Below, one piece after another: positions 19,471 to 30,624 of a DNA stretch of 64,000 bases. The position numbers and the translations under genes are program-made. The first letter of the stretch is position 1, and every line of letters starts with the position of its first letter. The notes under the pieces are model-generated. The model saw only the letters and a program-made list of their open reading frames with translations. It was not told where the DNA came from and made no database searches. This DNA comes from an uncultured Marinilabiliaceae bacterium (GTDB lineage: Bacteria > Bacteroidota > Bacteroidia > Bacteroidales > Marinilabiliaceae): NCBI GenBank assembly GCA_937920475.1, contig CALEUX010000015.1, positions 62,001 to 126,000 of the forward strand, in the 5' to 3' direction.

Positions 19471-19788
19471 TTACAAAAGCCCTAGTTCCAGAAGTGCCTC
19501 ATCGCTTAACATATCGCGGCTCCAGGGCGGGTCGAACGTTAAATTGAGTTCAACTTCGGTTACACCATTAACGCCGGCCACTGCATCCTGCACTTCCACA
19601 GGAAGCGATTCGGCAACCGGGCAGTTGGGCGATGTAAGTGTCATTAGCACTCTGACTTTGCCACCTTCAAGCACTTCAACTTCGTAAATCAACCCAAGGT
19701 CGTATATGTTTACAGGAATTTCGGGGTCGTAAACGGTTTTAAGCGCGTTTACAATTTCCATTTCCATATTTAGAAATTCGTTGCTCAT
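19471..19788 (-). CDS. DUF59/MIP18-family Fe-S assembly factor (SufT-like)
   Basis: VYDPEIPVNIYDLGLIYEV; MTLTSPNCPVAESLP; sits in the suf locus. Confidence 0.9.
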   Translation of the reverse strand: MSNEFLNMEMEIVNALKTVYDPEIPVNIYDLGLIYEVEVLEGGKVRVLMTLTSPNCPVAESLPVEVQDAVAGVNGVTEVELNLTFDPPWSRDMLSDEALLELGLL

Positions 19789-19981
19789 ATCAAGTCAAAT
19801 AAATAAGACAAACCAGAAAAATTCTGCTAAAACTATTTGATGTTAGAAAAATAGAGAAGAGCTTAAAGATGTTGAAGCAATTATTAAAAAAAACAACTGC
19901 AAGCAACTTCTTACAATTAAACATCAGAAAAAAAAAGATGTTTACCAACCAATTGAAACCCCTTAAAATATCAGCAACTTT

Positions 19982-20407
19982 CTATTTTTCCATTTTGGCT
20001 TTATAAGCCAGGGCGAACAGGCGCATTTGTTTTATCATCGACACCAATCCATTGGAGCGTGTTGGCGATAAATGCTCTTTTAAACCTATTTTATCAACAA
20101 AGAAAAGTTCCGACTGAAGAATTTCATCGGGGGTTCGGTTGTTAAGCACCCTGATAAGCAGAGCAACAATTCCTTTTACAATTATGGCATCGCTGTCGGC
20201 CATAAACTGTATTTGGCCATTGTTGAGCCAAGCGTGCAGCCAAACTTTACTTTGGCAACCTTCAATCAGGTTTTGGTCGGTTCGTTGGGCCTCATCAAAA
20301 CCATCAAGGTCGTTTCCTAATTCAATCAGCAGAGAATATTTATCCATCCAGTCGGTCAGCATCCCGAACTCATCAACAATCTCCTGCTGAACTTCTTGTA
20401 TTGTCAT
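19982..20407 (-). CDS. sufE: SufE-family sulfur acceptor
   Basis: DWMDKYSLLIELG; NLIEGCQSKVWLHA active-site Cys motif. Confidence 0.92.
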   Translation of the reverse strand: MTIQEVQQEIVDEFGMLTDWMDKYSLLIELGNDLDGFDEAQRTDQNLIEGCQSKVWLHAWLNNGQIQFMADSDAIIVKGIVALLIRVLNNRTPDEILQSELFFVDKIGLKEHLSPTRSNGLVSMIKQMRLFALAYKAKMEK

Positions 20408-20454
20408 GGTAAACTATATTTTTTAAGTTTGCAAAGTTTACCATTTTAATCGCT

Positions 20455-21681
20455 TTAACCAAACAGTTGCCTAACTTTTACCAATCCGTTTACAAGGGCA
20501 TCCACCTCCGAAGTGGTATTGTACAAACCAAAAGAAGCCCTGATGGTGCCCGGAATTTTAAAGCGCTCCATTAATGGTTGTGCGCAATGGTGACCGGTAC
20601 GAACGGCAATACCCATTTTATCAAGCAGGGTTCCGGCATCAAATGGGTGAATCCCATTCAGCAGAAATGAGATAAGACTACCGCGTATGTGGGCTGTGCC
20701 ATAAAATGTAATATTGCCCAAGGCCTGAAGTTTCTCGAAAGCATAGTTGAACAACTCATCTTCGTAGGCATGAATTTTTTGAAGGCCAATATTTTGAAGA
20801 TATTTAACAGCTGCTGCCAAACCTATAGCTCCGGTAAAATCGGGGGTGCCCGCCTCAAATTTATAAGGCAACTCGTTAAAGGTGGTTTCCTCGAAAGTAA
20901 CCGTTTGAATCATTTCGCCACCACCCTGATAAGGAACCATTTGGTTAAGCCATTTTTCTTTTCCGTAAAGTACGCCAATACCAGTTGGCCCATAGAGCTT
21001 ATGGCCCGACAAGGCGTAGAAATCGCAATCAAGTTTTTTAACATCAACCGCCAGATGCTGAACCGCCTGAGCGCCATCAATTAACACGGCAATATTATGC
21101 TGATGGGCAATTTCAATAATTTCTTCGATGGGATTTATGGTTCCCAATACATTACTGACATGCGTAACCGACACCAAACGGGTTCGGCGACTGATAAGCG
21201 AACGGAAAACCTCCATATCAAGCTGGCCGTTATCGAGAACCGGAATCACCTTTAAAACAACACCTTTACGTTTTTGCAACAATTGCCAGGGAACAATATT
21301 TGAATGGTGCTCCATGCCCGAAATAATTACCTCATCGCCACTTTGCAGAAAAGTTTCGCCAAACGAATACGCTACAAGATTAATGGATTCGGTGGTTCCC
21401 CGGGTAAAAATAACTTCATGAGAATTGTGTGCACCTATAAAAGAAGCCACTGTTTGCCGGGCGTTTTCAAAAGCTTCGGTACAAAGGTTACTTAAGGTGT
21501 GAACGCCACGGTGAATATTGCTGTTGTACCGAAAGGCCACTTCCTCCATAGCTTCAACCACCTGTCTGGGTTTATGCGTGGTTGCCCCATTATCGAAATA
21601 AACCAAAGGTTTTCCGTGAACCTGTTGCGTAAGAATTGGAAAATCATTCCGAATGGCCTCGATGGGGTAATTCATCTGCAA
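20455..21681 (-). CDS. sufS: Cysteine desulfurase SufS
   Basis: YFDNGATTHKPRQVVEAM; SGHKLYGPTGIGVLYGK; VRTGHHCAQPLMERF. Confidence 0.95.
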   Translation of the reverse strand: MQMNYPIEAIRNDFPILTQQVHGKPLVYFDNGATTHKPRQVVEAMEEVAFRYNSNIHRGVHTLSNLCTEAFENARQTVASFIGAHNSHEVIFTRGTTESINLVAYSFGETFLQSGDEVIISGMEHHSNIVPWQLLQKRKGVVLKVIPVLDNGQLDMEVFRSLISRRTRLVSVTHVSNVLGTINPIEEIIEIAHQHNIAVLIDGAQAVQHLAVDVKKLDCDFYALSGHKLYGPTGIGVLYGKEKWLNQMVPYQGGGEMIQTVTFEETTFNELPYKFEAGTPDFTGAIGLAAAVKYLQNIGLQKIHAYEDELFNYAFEKLQALGNITFYGTAHIRGSLISFLLNGIHPFDAGTLLDKMGIAVRTGHHCAQPLMERFKIPGTIRASFGLYNTTSEVDALVNGLVKVRQLFG

Positions 21682-21700
21682 TTAATTTGTTTTAAGGGTG

Positions 21701-21971
21701 TCTCGCTAAGTACGCGGAGAACGCCAAGTTTGTTTATTCTAAAAAATGCTTTTCTCTTTGCGTTGCTTTGCATTTTTGCGCGATAGTATCATTTCTCGCT
21801 AAGCACGCAGAGAACGCTAAGTTTTTTTTAACCATTCTTTCTTAATCCTTTGCGTTTCTTTGCGCCTTTGCGCGATACTTTTTGTTTCTCGCTAAGTACG
21901 CAGAGAATGCTAAGTTTTTTTTAACCATTCTTTCTTAATCCTTTGCGTTTCTTTGCGCCTTTGCGCGATAT
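21701..21971. repeat. Tandem repeat, about 2.9 units of 93 bp, between sufS and sufD
   Basis: Units begin tctcgctaag at 21701, 21794 and 21887 (exact 93-bp period). Units 2 and 3 nearly identical, unit 1 diverged. Each pairs cgctaag.acgcagagaa.gctaag with a downstream ctttgcgtttctttgcgcctttgcgcg arm. Confidence 0.92.
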
Positions 21972-21974
21972 CAT

Positions 21975-23354
21975 CTATTTGGCTAGTTCCTGAAACTTGT
22001 CAGCCAGCTGGTTACATATAATACAGGAATCGCATTTATCCAATTCACCCCGAAACCGCTTCTCAACCAGCTCCCGAATTTGTTCCTTTAAAGCCGGAAC
22101 TTTAATTTTTTCAATTACCTCATAAGCAAAAGCGTACATCAACAAAATTAAAGCCTCATCCTTGCTGATTCCCCGGGCTCGCAAATAAAACAGTGCATTA
22201 TCATCGAGCTGACCAACAGTTGCTCCATGACTACACTTAACATCGTCGGCATAAATTTCCAATTGCGGACGTGTATTCATTTTTGCTGTTTCGGTAAGCA
22301 AAAGGTTATTGTTCGATTGGTAAGCATTGGTGCGCTGTGCATCAGGAGAAACGAGAATCCGTCCTGTAAACGCACCTGTGCTGGAATCGTCCATTACGCC
22401 CTTGAAAAGTTCGTTGCTTTGGCAGTCGGGCACGGCATGGTGAATAAACGTAAAATTATCAACATGCTGATTTTTATCGGTAAGGTAGAGACCCGAAAGA
22501 TGACTCTCGGCATGACTACCGTTTAGCCGCATGAAAATATTATTGCGGGTGGTGCCTGTATTGAGCGTAAAATAATTGGCATTTAGCACCGATTGAGCCT
22601 CCTGATTGAAATAGTATCCGCCAAACTGCACCGTGCCATTATGCTGATTTTGAATATTGTAAAAATCGACGTTGGCCAGTGGATTTACAAATCCTTCGGT
22701 AACAGAGTTAACTACAAAACGGTTGCTGGTGAGGGTATGATCGCAAAAAAGAATACGAGCCTGGGCCCCTTCTTCGGCTACAATGAGGTTTCGCTGAAAA
22801 ACCAGTGTATCTTCCTCCCCACTAAGCAGGTTAACTATCTGAATTGGCTGCTCAACCACCTTGTTTTTAGGTATGTAAATAAAAACACCATCAACGGCAC
22901 ACATGGTGTTCAGTGCCACCAAACCATCTTCCTGAGCAGGCGCATTTTTACCAAAGTAGGTTTCCACAATTTTTGGATGTTCTTTGCTTAATTGTGTAAA
23001 ACTGCCAACCAAAACACCATCGGGTAAAACAGAACCATTGCTGCCGTTTTGGTAATGGCCGTTAACAATAAAAATGGTATGCGAGTCGATGGTATCAACA
23101 TCGCATTTAAATATCTCAGTAATGTTCCCTTCAAATCCCTTGTTGGTTAATACTGGATTTAACTCCGGCTTAAACCAGGGTTGAAGATTGGTATATTTAT
23201 AGGCTTCTTTCTTATTGGAAGGAATTCCCAACCTGTTAAACGCCTCAACAGCTTTTTGCCGTTCGGCATTCACCTGAGGCGATGAACCCTTCTCAATAAT
23301 GTCCCTGTACTTTTCGTAAAGGGTTAACATGGAAATATCTGGTGCTGCTGCCAT
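21975..23354 (-). CDS. sufD: Fe-S cluster assembly protein SufD
   Basis: NKKEAYKYTNLQPWF; KMNTRPQLEIYADDVKCSHGATVGQLD. Confidence 0.94.
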   Translation of the reverse strand: MAAAPDISMLTLYEKYRDIIEKGSSPQVNAERQKAVEAFNRLGIPSNKKEAYKYTNLQPWFKPELNPVLTNKGFEGNITEIFKCDVDTIDSHTIFIVNGHYQNGSNGSVLPDGVLVGSFTQLSKEHPKIVETYFGKNAPAQEDGLVALNTMCAVDGVFIYIPKNKVVEQPIQIVNLLSGEEDTLVFQRNLIVAEEGAQARILFCDHTLTSNRFVVNSVTEGFVNPLANVDFYNIQNQHNGTVQFGGYYFNQEAQSVLNANYFTLNTGTTRNNIFMRLNGSHAESHLSGLYLTDKNQHVDNFTFIHHAVPDCQSNELFKGVMDDSSTGAFTGRILVSPDAQRTNAYQSNNNLLLTETAKMNTRPQLEIYADDVKCSHGATVGQLDDNALFYLRARGISKDEALILLMYAFAYEVIEKIKVPALKEQIRELVEKRFRGELDKCDSCIICNQLADKFQELAK

Positions 23355-23359
23355 AATGC

Positions 23360-24112
23360 TTACTCTTCAAACTCTTTTTTAATCCAATCGTACCCTTTTT
23401 CTTCCAACTCAAGAGCCAGTTCTTTACCTGCCGATTTTACAATGCGACCTTTATAAAGCACATGCACGTAATCGGGCTGAATGTAATCGAGTAACCGCTG
23501 ATAGTGCGTAATAACAATAGTTGCATTATCGGCCCTGCGTAATTTATTAACACCATTGGCCACCACGCGAAGCGCATCAATATCCAGCCCCGAATCAGTT
23601 TCATCCAGAATGGCTAATTTTGGATCGAGCATGGCCATCTGAAAAATTTCATTTTTCTTTTTCTCACCGCCCGAGAAGCCTTCGTTAACCGAACGATTGG
23701 TTAAATCAGAGTCAATCTCGACCAGATTTTTCCGGTCGCGCATGAGTTTTAAAAACTCACTGGCCGATAATGGCTCCAGGCCACGATATTTCCGTTGTTC
23801 GTTAATAGCAGTACGCATAAAATTGGTCATGCTAACCCCTGGAATCTCCACCGGATACTGGAAACTTAAAAATAACCCTTCGCGGGCCCTGTCTTCAGGC
23901 GCCATCTCCAGCAAATCCTTTCCGCTGAATTCTACACTCCCTTCACTAACTTCAAAAGCTTCGTTTCCGGTTAATACGGCAGCTAAGGTACTCTTCCCCG
24001 AACCATTGGGCCCCATTATGGCATGTATCTCACCCGGTTTAACATCAAGGCTGATTCCCCTGAGAATTTCCTTATCGTCTATTTTAGCATGTAAATTTCT
24101 AATCTTAAGCAT
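23360..24112 (-). CDS. sufC: Fe-S assembly ATPase SufC (likely start MLKIRNLHA at 24112)
   Basis: Walker A GPNGSGKST; FSGGEKKKNEIFQMAMLDPKLAILDETDSGLDIDAL. Confidence 0.96.
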   Translation of the reverse strand: MLKIRNLHAKIDDKEILRGISLDVKPGEIHAIMGPNGSGKSTLAAVLTGNEAFEVSEGSVEFSGKDLLEMAPEDRAREGLFLSFQYPVEIPGVSMTNFMRTAINEQRKYRGLEPLSASEFLKLMRDRKNLVEIDSDLTNRSVNEGFSGGEKKKNEIFQMAMLDPKLAILDETDSGLDIDALRVVANGVNKLRRADNATIVITHYQRLLDYIQPDYVHVLYKGRIVKSAGKELALELEEKGYDWIKKEFEE

Positions 24113-24205
24113 GATATATGGTATTTTACACTTGTCATAATTATATTGATTCAATTTTTTCTAAAAGATTCGGATTGTAATTCAATCTGATTTCTTCAAT
24201 TCTCC

Positions 24206-25654
24206 TTACCCAACACTTCCTTCAAGGCTAATCTGAAGAAGTTTTTGGGCTTCAACGGCAAACTCCATGGGCAATTGGTTAATAACCTCTTTTACATAGC
24301 CATTAACAATAAGCCCAACTGCATCTTCGGTTGATATTCCACGCTGATTGCAATAGAAAATCTGATCTTCACCAATTTTAGACGTGGTAGCCTCGTGTTC
24401 AACTTTGGCAGTGCTGTTATTAATTTCGAGATATGGAAAAGTATGCGCTCCGCACTTGTCGCCTAATAAAAGTGAATCGCACTGCGAAAAATTGCGTGCA
24501 TTATCGGCTTTCTTTGAAACCCGAACCAACCCACGGTAACTGTTCTGGCTTTTACCGGCTGATATGCCTTTAGAAACAATGAGACTCTTGGTGTTTTTGC
24601 CAAGGTGAATCATTTTAGTTCCGGTATCGGCCTGCTGATAATTGTTGGTTAATGCCACCGAATAGAACTCACCCACACTGTGGTCGCCCATTAAAACACA
24701 ACTGGGATATTTCCAGGTAATGGCGGAGCCAGTTTCAACCTGAGTCCACGAAATTTTTGAATAATCGCCTTTACAGATGCCACGTTTGGTAACAAAATTA
24801 TAAATACCGCCCTTCCCTTCCTTATCGCCCGGATACCAGTTTTGCACGGTAGAATACTTCACTTCAGCACGCTCAAAAGCAACAATTTCAACCACAGCGG
24901 CATGTAATTGGTTCTCATCGCGCATGGGAGCAGTACAGCCTTCAAGATAGCTAACATAGCTGTCGTCCTCGGCCACAATCAAGGTGCGTTCGAATTGCCC
25001 TGTATCGCGTGCATTTATTCTGAAATAGGTTGAAAGTTCCATGGGGCAGCGAACACCCTTTGGAATATAAACAAACGAGCCATCGCTGAAAACAGCAGAA
25101 TTAAGTGCTGCAAAATAGTTGTCGCCCACAGGAACTACTGAGCCTAAGTACTGCTTCACCAAATCGGGATATTCACGTATGGCTTCTGAAATACTGCAAA
25201 AAATAATACCACGCTCGGCCAGTGTTTCACGGAAAGTTGTTTTAACCGACACACTATCAATCACTGCATCCACAGCAACACCTGCCAGTACCTTTTGCTC
25301 GTCGAGAGGGATTCCAAGTTTATCGAATGTTGCCTTTAATTCAGGGTCAACCTCATCTAAACTGTTTAATTTTGGCTTTGGCTTGGGGGCCGCATAATAT
25401 ATAATATCCTGATAATCGATTGCAGGAATTTTAAGATGCGCCCAATCGGGAGATTCCATTTTTAACCATTTCCGATAAGCATCTAGCCTGAATTCGAGCA
25501 TAAACGCCGGTTCATTTTTCTTTTCAGAAATGGCCCGTATGGTATCTTCGCTCAGCCCTTTGGAAAACATATCCATCTCAATATCAGTATAAAATCCATA
25601 CTGATACTCCCTATTGGTTACTTCCTCCAATAATCTATCTTGGTCTGTTGCCAT
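24206..25654 (-). CDS. sufB: Fe-S cluster assembly protein SufB
   Basis: [90 protein letters not shown]. Confidence 0.97.
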   Translation of the reverse strand: MATDQDRLLEEVTNREYQYGFYTDIEMDMFSKGLSEDTIRAISEKKNEPAFMLEFRLDAYRKWLKMESPDWAHLKIPAIDYQDIIYYAAPKPKPKLNSLDEVDPELKATFDKLGIPLDEQKVLAGVAVDAVIDSVSVKTTFRETLAERGIIFCSISEAIREYPDLVKQYLGSVVPVGDNYFAALNSAVFSDGSFVYIPKGVRCPMELSTYFRINARDTGQFERTLIVAEDDSYVSYLEGCTAPMRDENQLHAAVVEIVAFERAEVKYSTVQNWYPGDKEGKGGIYNFVTKRGICKGDYSKISWTQVETGSAITWKYPSCVLMGDHSVGEFYSVALTNNYQQADTGTKMIHLGKNTKSLIVSKGISAGKSQNSYRGLVRVSKKADNARNFSQCDSLLLGDKCGAHTFPYLEINNSTAKVEHEATTSKIGEDQIFYCNQRGISTEDAVGLIVNGYVKEVINQLPMEFAVEAQKLLQISLEGSVG

Positions 25655-25954
25655 AGTTCATTAATAAATAATCGGTTTTACAACCAAAAAAATAAAGTCA
25701 GAACCTGTTAATATCACTCTTGCATCTTAAACAATTGGAAAATAAAAGGGTTCATGGCTGCGCAATCAGTAAATTCTATCAATATAAGCAGCAGTTATAA
25801 TTTCAATTGAAATATAAGCAAACCCTCTACTCCTTATTATTGTCCAAAATTACGAAATTATTTAGATTAATTAAATTTAAGCAACAGTTGATAATTCTTA
25901 AAAAACATCAATATTCCTTATATTTGCAATAAGCCTTACAAATAATAACATACA

Positions 25955-27202
25955 ATGCCCGTTAGCAAAACCACCAATAAAAAGAAAATCATAAACGATC
26001 CTGTACACGGATTTATATCAGTGCCAACAGAGTTATTGTACGATTTAATAGAACATCCTTTTTTTCAGCGTTTGCGGTGGATTAAGCAACTGGGCATGAC
26101 TTCGCTGGTTTACCCCGGAGCTACACACACCAGAATTCAGCACACCATGGGATGTATGCACCTGATGTCTCAGGCGGTGGAAACCCTTAAACAAAAGGGA
26201 TACGATATTACCGATGCTGAATCGGAAGCTGTACATGCCGCCATTTTGATGCACGACCTTGGGCATGGGCCTTTTTCACATGTTCTGGAATCTACTTTGG
26301 TTGAAGGTGTGCACCACGAGGAGTTGTCGCTTTTGTTTATGGAACGGCTTAACCGTGAGTTTAATGGTAAACTTACCACTGCCATTGAAATATTCACCAA
26401 CCGCTATCAGAAAAATTTTTTGCATCAGTTAGTCTCCAGCCAACTCGATATGGACCGCCTCGATTACTTGCTTCGAGACAGCTTTTATACCGGTGTATCA
26501 GAGGGTGTGGTCAGCTCCGAACGTATCATAAAAATGCTGCGCATACACAACGACCAACTTGTTGTGGAATCGAAAGGCATTTATTCAATTGAAAAATTTC
26601 TGATAGCCCGCCGGTTAATGTATTGGCAGGTTTACCTTCATAAAACCGCTCTGGTAGCCGAAAAAATGCTGACCCATATTTTTCGCAGGGCAAGGCATCT
26701 GACTCAAATGGGAGAAATGCCGCAATCGTCGCCCCATTTGGAATATTTTCTGAAAAACAAGCCTACCATTGCCGACTTCCGCAATAACGAAGAGGTTTTA
26801 ATCCGATTTGCTTTCCTGGATGATAACGACATCATGAGTGCCCTTAAAATTTGGATGTTTCATCCCGATAAGGTTTTATCCACACTTTCGGGTGGACTAT
26901 TACACAGAAACCTGTTGGCCATTGAAATTCAGGATACCCCTTTTGAGCAGGAAAAAATTGACTCCCTTAAAAAAAAGGTGAAATCAAAACTGGAACTTGA
27001 CAACGAAGAGCAGACCGGCTATTTTGTCTTCACTGCATCCATATCCAACAATGCCTACAGTGTAAAAGATGATAAAATCAATATTCTTTGTCGCGATGGG
27101 GTAGTTAAAGACATTTCAGATGCATCAGACATGCTGGATTTATCAGTGCTGGGAAAAACTGTTAAAAAGGAAATCCTCTGCTATCCTAAGTCAATCAGGT
27201 AG
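25955..27202 (+). CDS. HD-domain phosphohydrolase
   Basis: INDPVHGFISVP; TRIQHTMGCMHL; HAAILMHDLGHGPFSHVLE; SSQLDMDRLDYLLRDS. Confidence 0.93.
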   Translation: MPVSKTTNKKKIINDPVHGFISVPTELLYDLIEHPFFQRLRWIKQLGMTSLVYPGATHTRIQHTMGCMHLMSQAVETLKQKGYDITDAESEAVHAAILMHDLGHGPFSHVLESTLVEGVHHEELSLLFMERLNREFNGKLTTAIEIFTNRYQKNFLHQLVSSQLDMDRLDYLLRDSFYTGVSEGVVSSERIIKMLRIHNDQLVVESKGIYSIEKFLIARRLMYWQVYLHKTALVAEKMLTHIFRRARHLTQMGEMPQSSPHLEYFLKNKPTIADFRNNEEVLIRFAFLDDNDIMSALKIWMFHPDKVLSTLSGGLLHRNLLAIEIQDTPFEQEKIDSLKKKVKSKLELDNEEQTGYFVFTASISNNAYSVKDDKINILCRDGVVKDISDASDMLDLSVLGKTVKKEILCYPKSIR

Positions 27203-27268
27203 ATTCACTCAAACAAAACGCCCAACCTATAGCCTGCATTAACAGTTTTTTTAAGAGAGATATTTTTG

Positions 27269-27276
27269 TAGTTTTG
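27269..27276 (+). promoter_or_regulatory. Candidate Bacteroidota -7 box upstream of lpxD
   Basis: TAGTTTTG matches the TAnnTTTG consensus, 17 nt upstream of the lpxD ATG; the -33 element is not clear. Confidence 0.35.
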
Positions 27277-27292
27277 CACCAAATTTTTACCT

Positions 27293-28333
27293 ATGGAATT
27301 TACCGCTCAGCAAATTTCGCAATTAATAAACGGAGAAATAGAAGGGAATCCGCAGGCTATAGTGAGAGATGTATCGAAAATTGAAGAGGGGAAACCCGAA
27401 ACATTAACATTTCTGGCCAATCCAAAATACGCCCCCTATATTTACACCACCGAAGCATCGGTTGTTATTGTAAATAAAGCATTTTCTCCCGAACAGCCTA
27501 TTAAGGCTACATTAATAAAGGTTGACGATGCTTACCAGGCTCTGGCCAAACTACTGCAAATGTATCAGGCCTCGTTACCTCGTAAAACAGGAATTGAACA
27601 GCCTTCATTCATCAACGCTTCGGCTCAGATGGGAGATTTTGTTTACGTTGGCGCATTTTCATACATCGGCGAAAATGTGAAAATTGGAAACAATGTTCAA
27701 ATTTACCCTCAGGTTTATGTGGGCGATAATGTTGAGATAAAAGACAATACCATCATTTATCCGGGTGCTAAAATTTATAAAGGCTGTAAAATTGGTGCCA
27801 ACTGTGTTATTCATTCAGGTGCAGTAATTGGCTCCGATGGCTTTGGATTTGCCCCCGATGCCAGTGGCCGTTTCGAGAAAATACCACAAATAGGCATTGT
27901 TATTATTGAAGATGACGTTGAAGTTGGTTCAAACACCACACTTGACCGCGGCACCATGGGCGCTACACTTATACGCAAAGGTGTAAAACTCGACAACCTG
28001 ATAATGATAGCCCATAATGTGGAAGTTGGTGAAAACACAGTAATGGCTGCGCAATGTGGTATAGCTGGCAGTACCAAAATTGGCAAAAATGTAATGTTTG
28101 GAGGTCAGGTTGGTATAGCCGGACACCTTAAAATTGCCGATGGTGTTAAAGCTGCTGCTCAAACAGGCGTTGGTGGAAATATAAAAGAAGACGGAATGGT
28201 AATTATGGGCTCGCCTGCTTTTCAGGCTATGCAATACAATAAAGCCTACGTGGTTTTCAGGAACCTTCCCGATTTAAAAAACAGAATTGAGAAACTGGAA
28301 AAAGCCATAGCGGCTAATACCGGAAAAATATAA
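27293..28333 (+). CDS. lpxD: UDP-3-O-(3-hydroxymyristoyl)glucosamine N-acyltransferase
   Basis: Hexapeptide repeats; [46 protein letters not shown]. Confidence 0.95.
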   Translation: MEFTAQQISQLINGEIEGNPQAIVRDVSKIEEGKPETLTFLANPKYAPYIYTTEASVVIVNKAFSPEQPIKATLIKVDDAYQALAKLLQMYQASLPRKTGIEQPSFINASAQMGDFVYVGAFSYIGENVKIGNNVQIYPQVYVGDNVEIKDNTIIYPGAKIYKGCKIGANCVIHSGAVIGSDGFGFAPDASGRFEKIPQIGIVIIEDDVEVGSNTTLDRGTMGATLIRKGVKLDNLIMIAHNVEVGENTVMAAQCGIAGSTKIGKNVMFGGQVGIAGHLKIADGVKAAAQTGVGGNIKEDGMVIMGSPAFQAMQYNKAYVVFRNLPDLKNRIEKLEKAIAANTGKI

Positions 28334-28344
28334 ACACACTTACA

Positions 28345-29745
28345 ATGGCTGAAAAACAAAGGACCATAGGAAAATCTGTTTCATTAAGTGGCCCGGGCCT
28401 TCATACCGGTGTTAACGTAACATTGACACTGAATGCTGCCGAAGAAAATTCAGGATTCCGCTTTAGAAGAGTTGACCTGGAAGGTCAGCCCGTGGTGCGT
28501 GCTTTGGTTGACCATGTGGTTTACACCCAGCGCGGCACTGTTTTGCAGGAAGGTGAAGCAAAAGTCAGCACCATTGAACACTGCCTGGCAGCATTACGCG
28601 GGCTTGGTGTCGACAACTGTTTGATAGATGTTACCGGGCCTGAGGCTCCCATTTTGGATGGTAGTTCGAAATTTTTCGTTGAAGCCATTCTCAGTGCAGG
28701 TTTTGTTGAACAAACTGCCGACCGCGAATATTTCGAGGTTCGTGAAAAAATGATGGTTGAAGACCCTGAAACCGGCAGCTACATTATTGCTTTGCCCGAC
28801 AACCATTTCTCTGCCCAGGTGATGATTTCGTTCGACAAGTCGCTTTTACTGGCCAACCAGTTTGCAACTCTGGAATCGCTCGATGACTTTGCACGTGAAA
28901 TTAGTCCCTGCCGTACGTTTGTGTTTCTACACGAATTGGAGCCATTGCTAAAAAACAACCTGATAAAAGGCGGCGACCTCGACAATGCCATCATTATTAT
29001 TGACAGGCCGGTTGAGCAAGACGAATTAGACCGATTGGCTACTCTCTTTAATAAACCAAAAGTTGAGGTAAAACCTACCGGTATACTGAATAACCTTGAA
29101 CTGCACTATACCAATGAACCAGCCCGCCATAAACTGCTGGATGTTATTGGCGACTTAACGCTATGCGGCAGTCCCGTTAAAGGAAGAATTATTGCCAGCA
29201 AACCCGGTCATAAAATCAATGCTGAATTTACAAAACTGTTGCGCAAAGAGATACGCAAGCGCCAGTTAAAGATTGATGCACCTTATTACGACCCTAACAA
29301 AGAGCCCATTTTTGATGTTAACCAGATAAAAAAGATGCTGCCACACCGATATCCTTTCCTGCTGATAGACAAAGTAATCAGTCTGGAGGAAAAAACAATT
29401 GTGGGCATCAAAAATGTGACAGCTAACGAACCGTTTTTTACAGGCCATTTCCCGGAAGAACCTGTAATGCCTGGTGTTTTGCTGGTTGAGGCCATGGCTC
29501 AGTGCGGAGGCATTCTGGTATTAAGCCAACTGGAAGACCCTCATACTTACAGCACCTATTTCCTAAAGCAGGACAATATTAAATTCCGCAAAAAAGTGGT
29601 TCCCGGCGATACCGTGATTTTTAAACTTGAAATGATGACTGAAATCCGCCGTGGTGTAGCAAATATGAAAGGTCTTGCTTTTGTGGGCGATACCATTGTG
29701 GCCGAGGGTGAATTTATGGCTCAAATTGCAAAAAACAAAGAATAA
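28345..29745 (+). CDS. lpxC/fabZ: Bifunctional UDP-3-O-acyl-N-acetylglucosamine deacetylase / 3-hydroxyacyl-ACP dehydratase
   Basis: LpxC: GPGLHTGVNV, STIEHCLAALRGLGVDNC, HKLLDVIGDLTLCG; FabZ: MLPHRYPFLLIDKV, FTGHFPEEPVMPGVLLVEAMAQ. Confidence 0.96.
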   Translation: MAEKQRTIGKSVSLSGPGLHTGVNVTLTLNAAEENSGFRFRRVDLEGQPVVRALVDHVVYTQRGTVLQEGEAKVSTIEHCLAALRGLGVDNCLIDVTGPEAPILDGSSKFFVEAILSAGFVEQTADREYFEVREKMMVEDPETGSYIIALPDNHFSAQVMISFDKSLLLANQFATLESLDDFAREISPCRTFVFLHELEPLLKNNLIKGGDLDNAIIIIDRPVEQDELDRLATLFNKPKVEVKPTGILNNLELHYTNEPARHKLLDVIGDLTLCGSPVKGRIIASKPGHKINAEFTKLLRKEIRKRQLKIDAPYYDPNKEPIFDVNQIKKMLPHRYPFLLIDKVISLEEKTIVGIKNVTANEPFFTGHFPEEPVMPGVLLVEAMAQCGGILVLSQLEDPHTYSTYFLKQDNIKFRKKVVPGDTVIFKLEMMTEIRRGVANMKGLAFVGDTIVAEGEFMAQIAKNKE

Positions 29746-29806
29746 TATAATTAGATTGAAGCCTCTATTCTTTGATATTGGCCTCAATAACACATAATCA
29801 GTTAAA

Positions 29807-30604
29807 ATGAAGCAACCATTAGCATATATCCATCCAGAGGCAAAAATTGCCCCCAACGTGGTTATTGAACCTTTTGTTACCATCGATAAAAACGTAATTA
29901 TTGCAGAAGGCACAAGAGTAGGTAGTAATGCCACCATTTTAGAGGGCACCCGTATTGGAAAAAATTGCAACATTTTCCCGGGAGCCGTTATTGGAGCTAT
30001 TCCTCAAGATTTGAAATTTGTTGGCGAAGAAACCACCGTTGAGATTGGCGACAATACCACCATTCGGGAATTTGTTACCATTAACCGGGGCACCAAAGCA
30101 AAAGGAAAAACTGTGGTAGGCAATAATTGTCTGCTAATGGCTTATGTGCATGTGGCTCACGATTGTATTATCGGCAATCAGGTAATACTTGTTAACAGTG
30201 TTCAGGTGGCAGGCGAAGTGGTTATTGACGATTGGGCCATTGTTGGCGGAACATCTGCGGTGCATCAGTTTGTGCACATTGGTGCGCATGTAATGGTTTC
30301 AGGTGGTTCGCTGGTTAGCAAAGACATTCCGCCATATGTAAAAGCCGGACGCAACCCATTGTCGTATGCCGGGGTTAATTCCATTGGCCTGCGCCGTCGA
30401 AACTTTACAAATGAGCAAATTCGCGACATTCAGGACTGCTATCGGATGTTATTCCAGTCGAGCCTGAACAACTCCGATGCCATAGCCCGCATTGAAGCTG
30501 AACTGCCAGCCTCGAAAGAGCGCGATGAAATTATCCTTTTTGTAAAAAATTCCCAGCGGGGCATCATAAAAGGCTACAAGCAGGGACTTGGCGTAGAAGA
30601 ATAA
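29807..30604 (+). CDS. lpxA: Acyl-ACP--UDP-N-acetylglucosamine O-acyltransferase
   Basis: Hexapeptide repeats; GAIPQDLKFVGEETTVEIGDNTTIREFVTINRGT; GGTSAVHQFVHIGAH; GLRRRNFTNEQI. Confidence 0.96.
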   Translation: MKQPLAYIHPEAKIAPNVVIEPFVTIDKNVIIAEGTRVGSNATILEGTRIGKNCNIFPGAVIGAIPQDLKFVGEETTVEIGDNTTIREFVTINRGTKAKGKTVVGNNCLLMAYVHVAHDCIIGNQVILVNSVQVAGEVVIDDWAIVGGTSAVHQFVHIGAHVMVSGGSLVSKDIPPYVKAGRNPLSYAGVNSIGLRRRNFTNEQIRDIQDCYRMLFQSSLNNSDAIARIEAELPASKERDEIILFVKNSQRGIIKGYKQGLGVEE

Positions 30605-30624
30605 TCGCTCGCAGGAAAAACCAT

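Noticed and set aside
21701-21971. Possible CRISPR array
   Set aside because: Whole 93-bp units including the would-be spacers are repeated; no short repeat with unique spacers and no cas genes nearby. It is a tandem repeat.
27719-28086. Antisense ORFs within lpxD (27811-28086, 27929-28234)
   Set aside because: Arise from the periodic hexapeptide-repeat coding sequence on the other strand.
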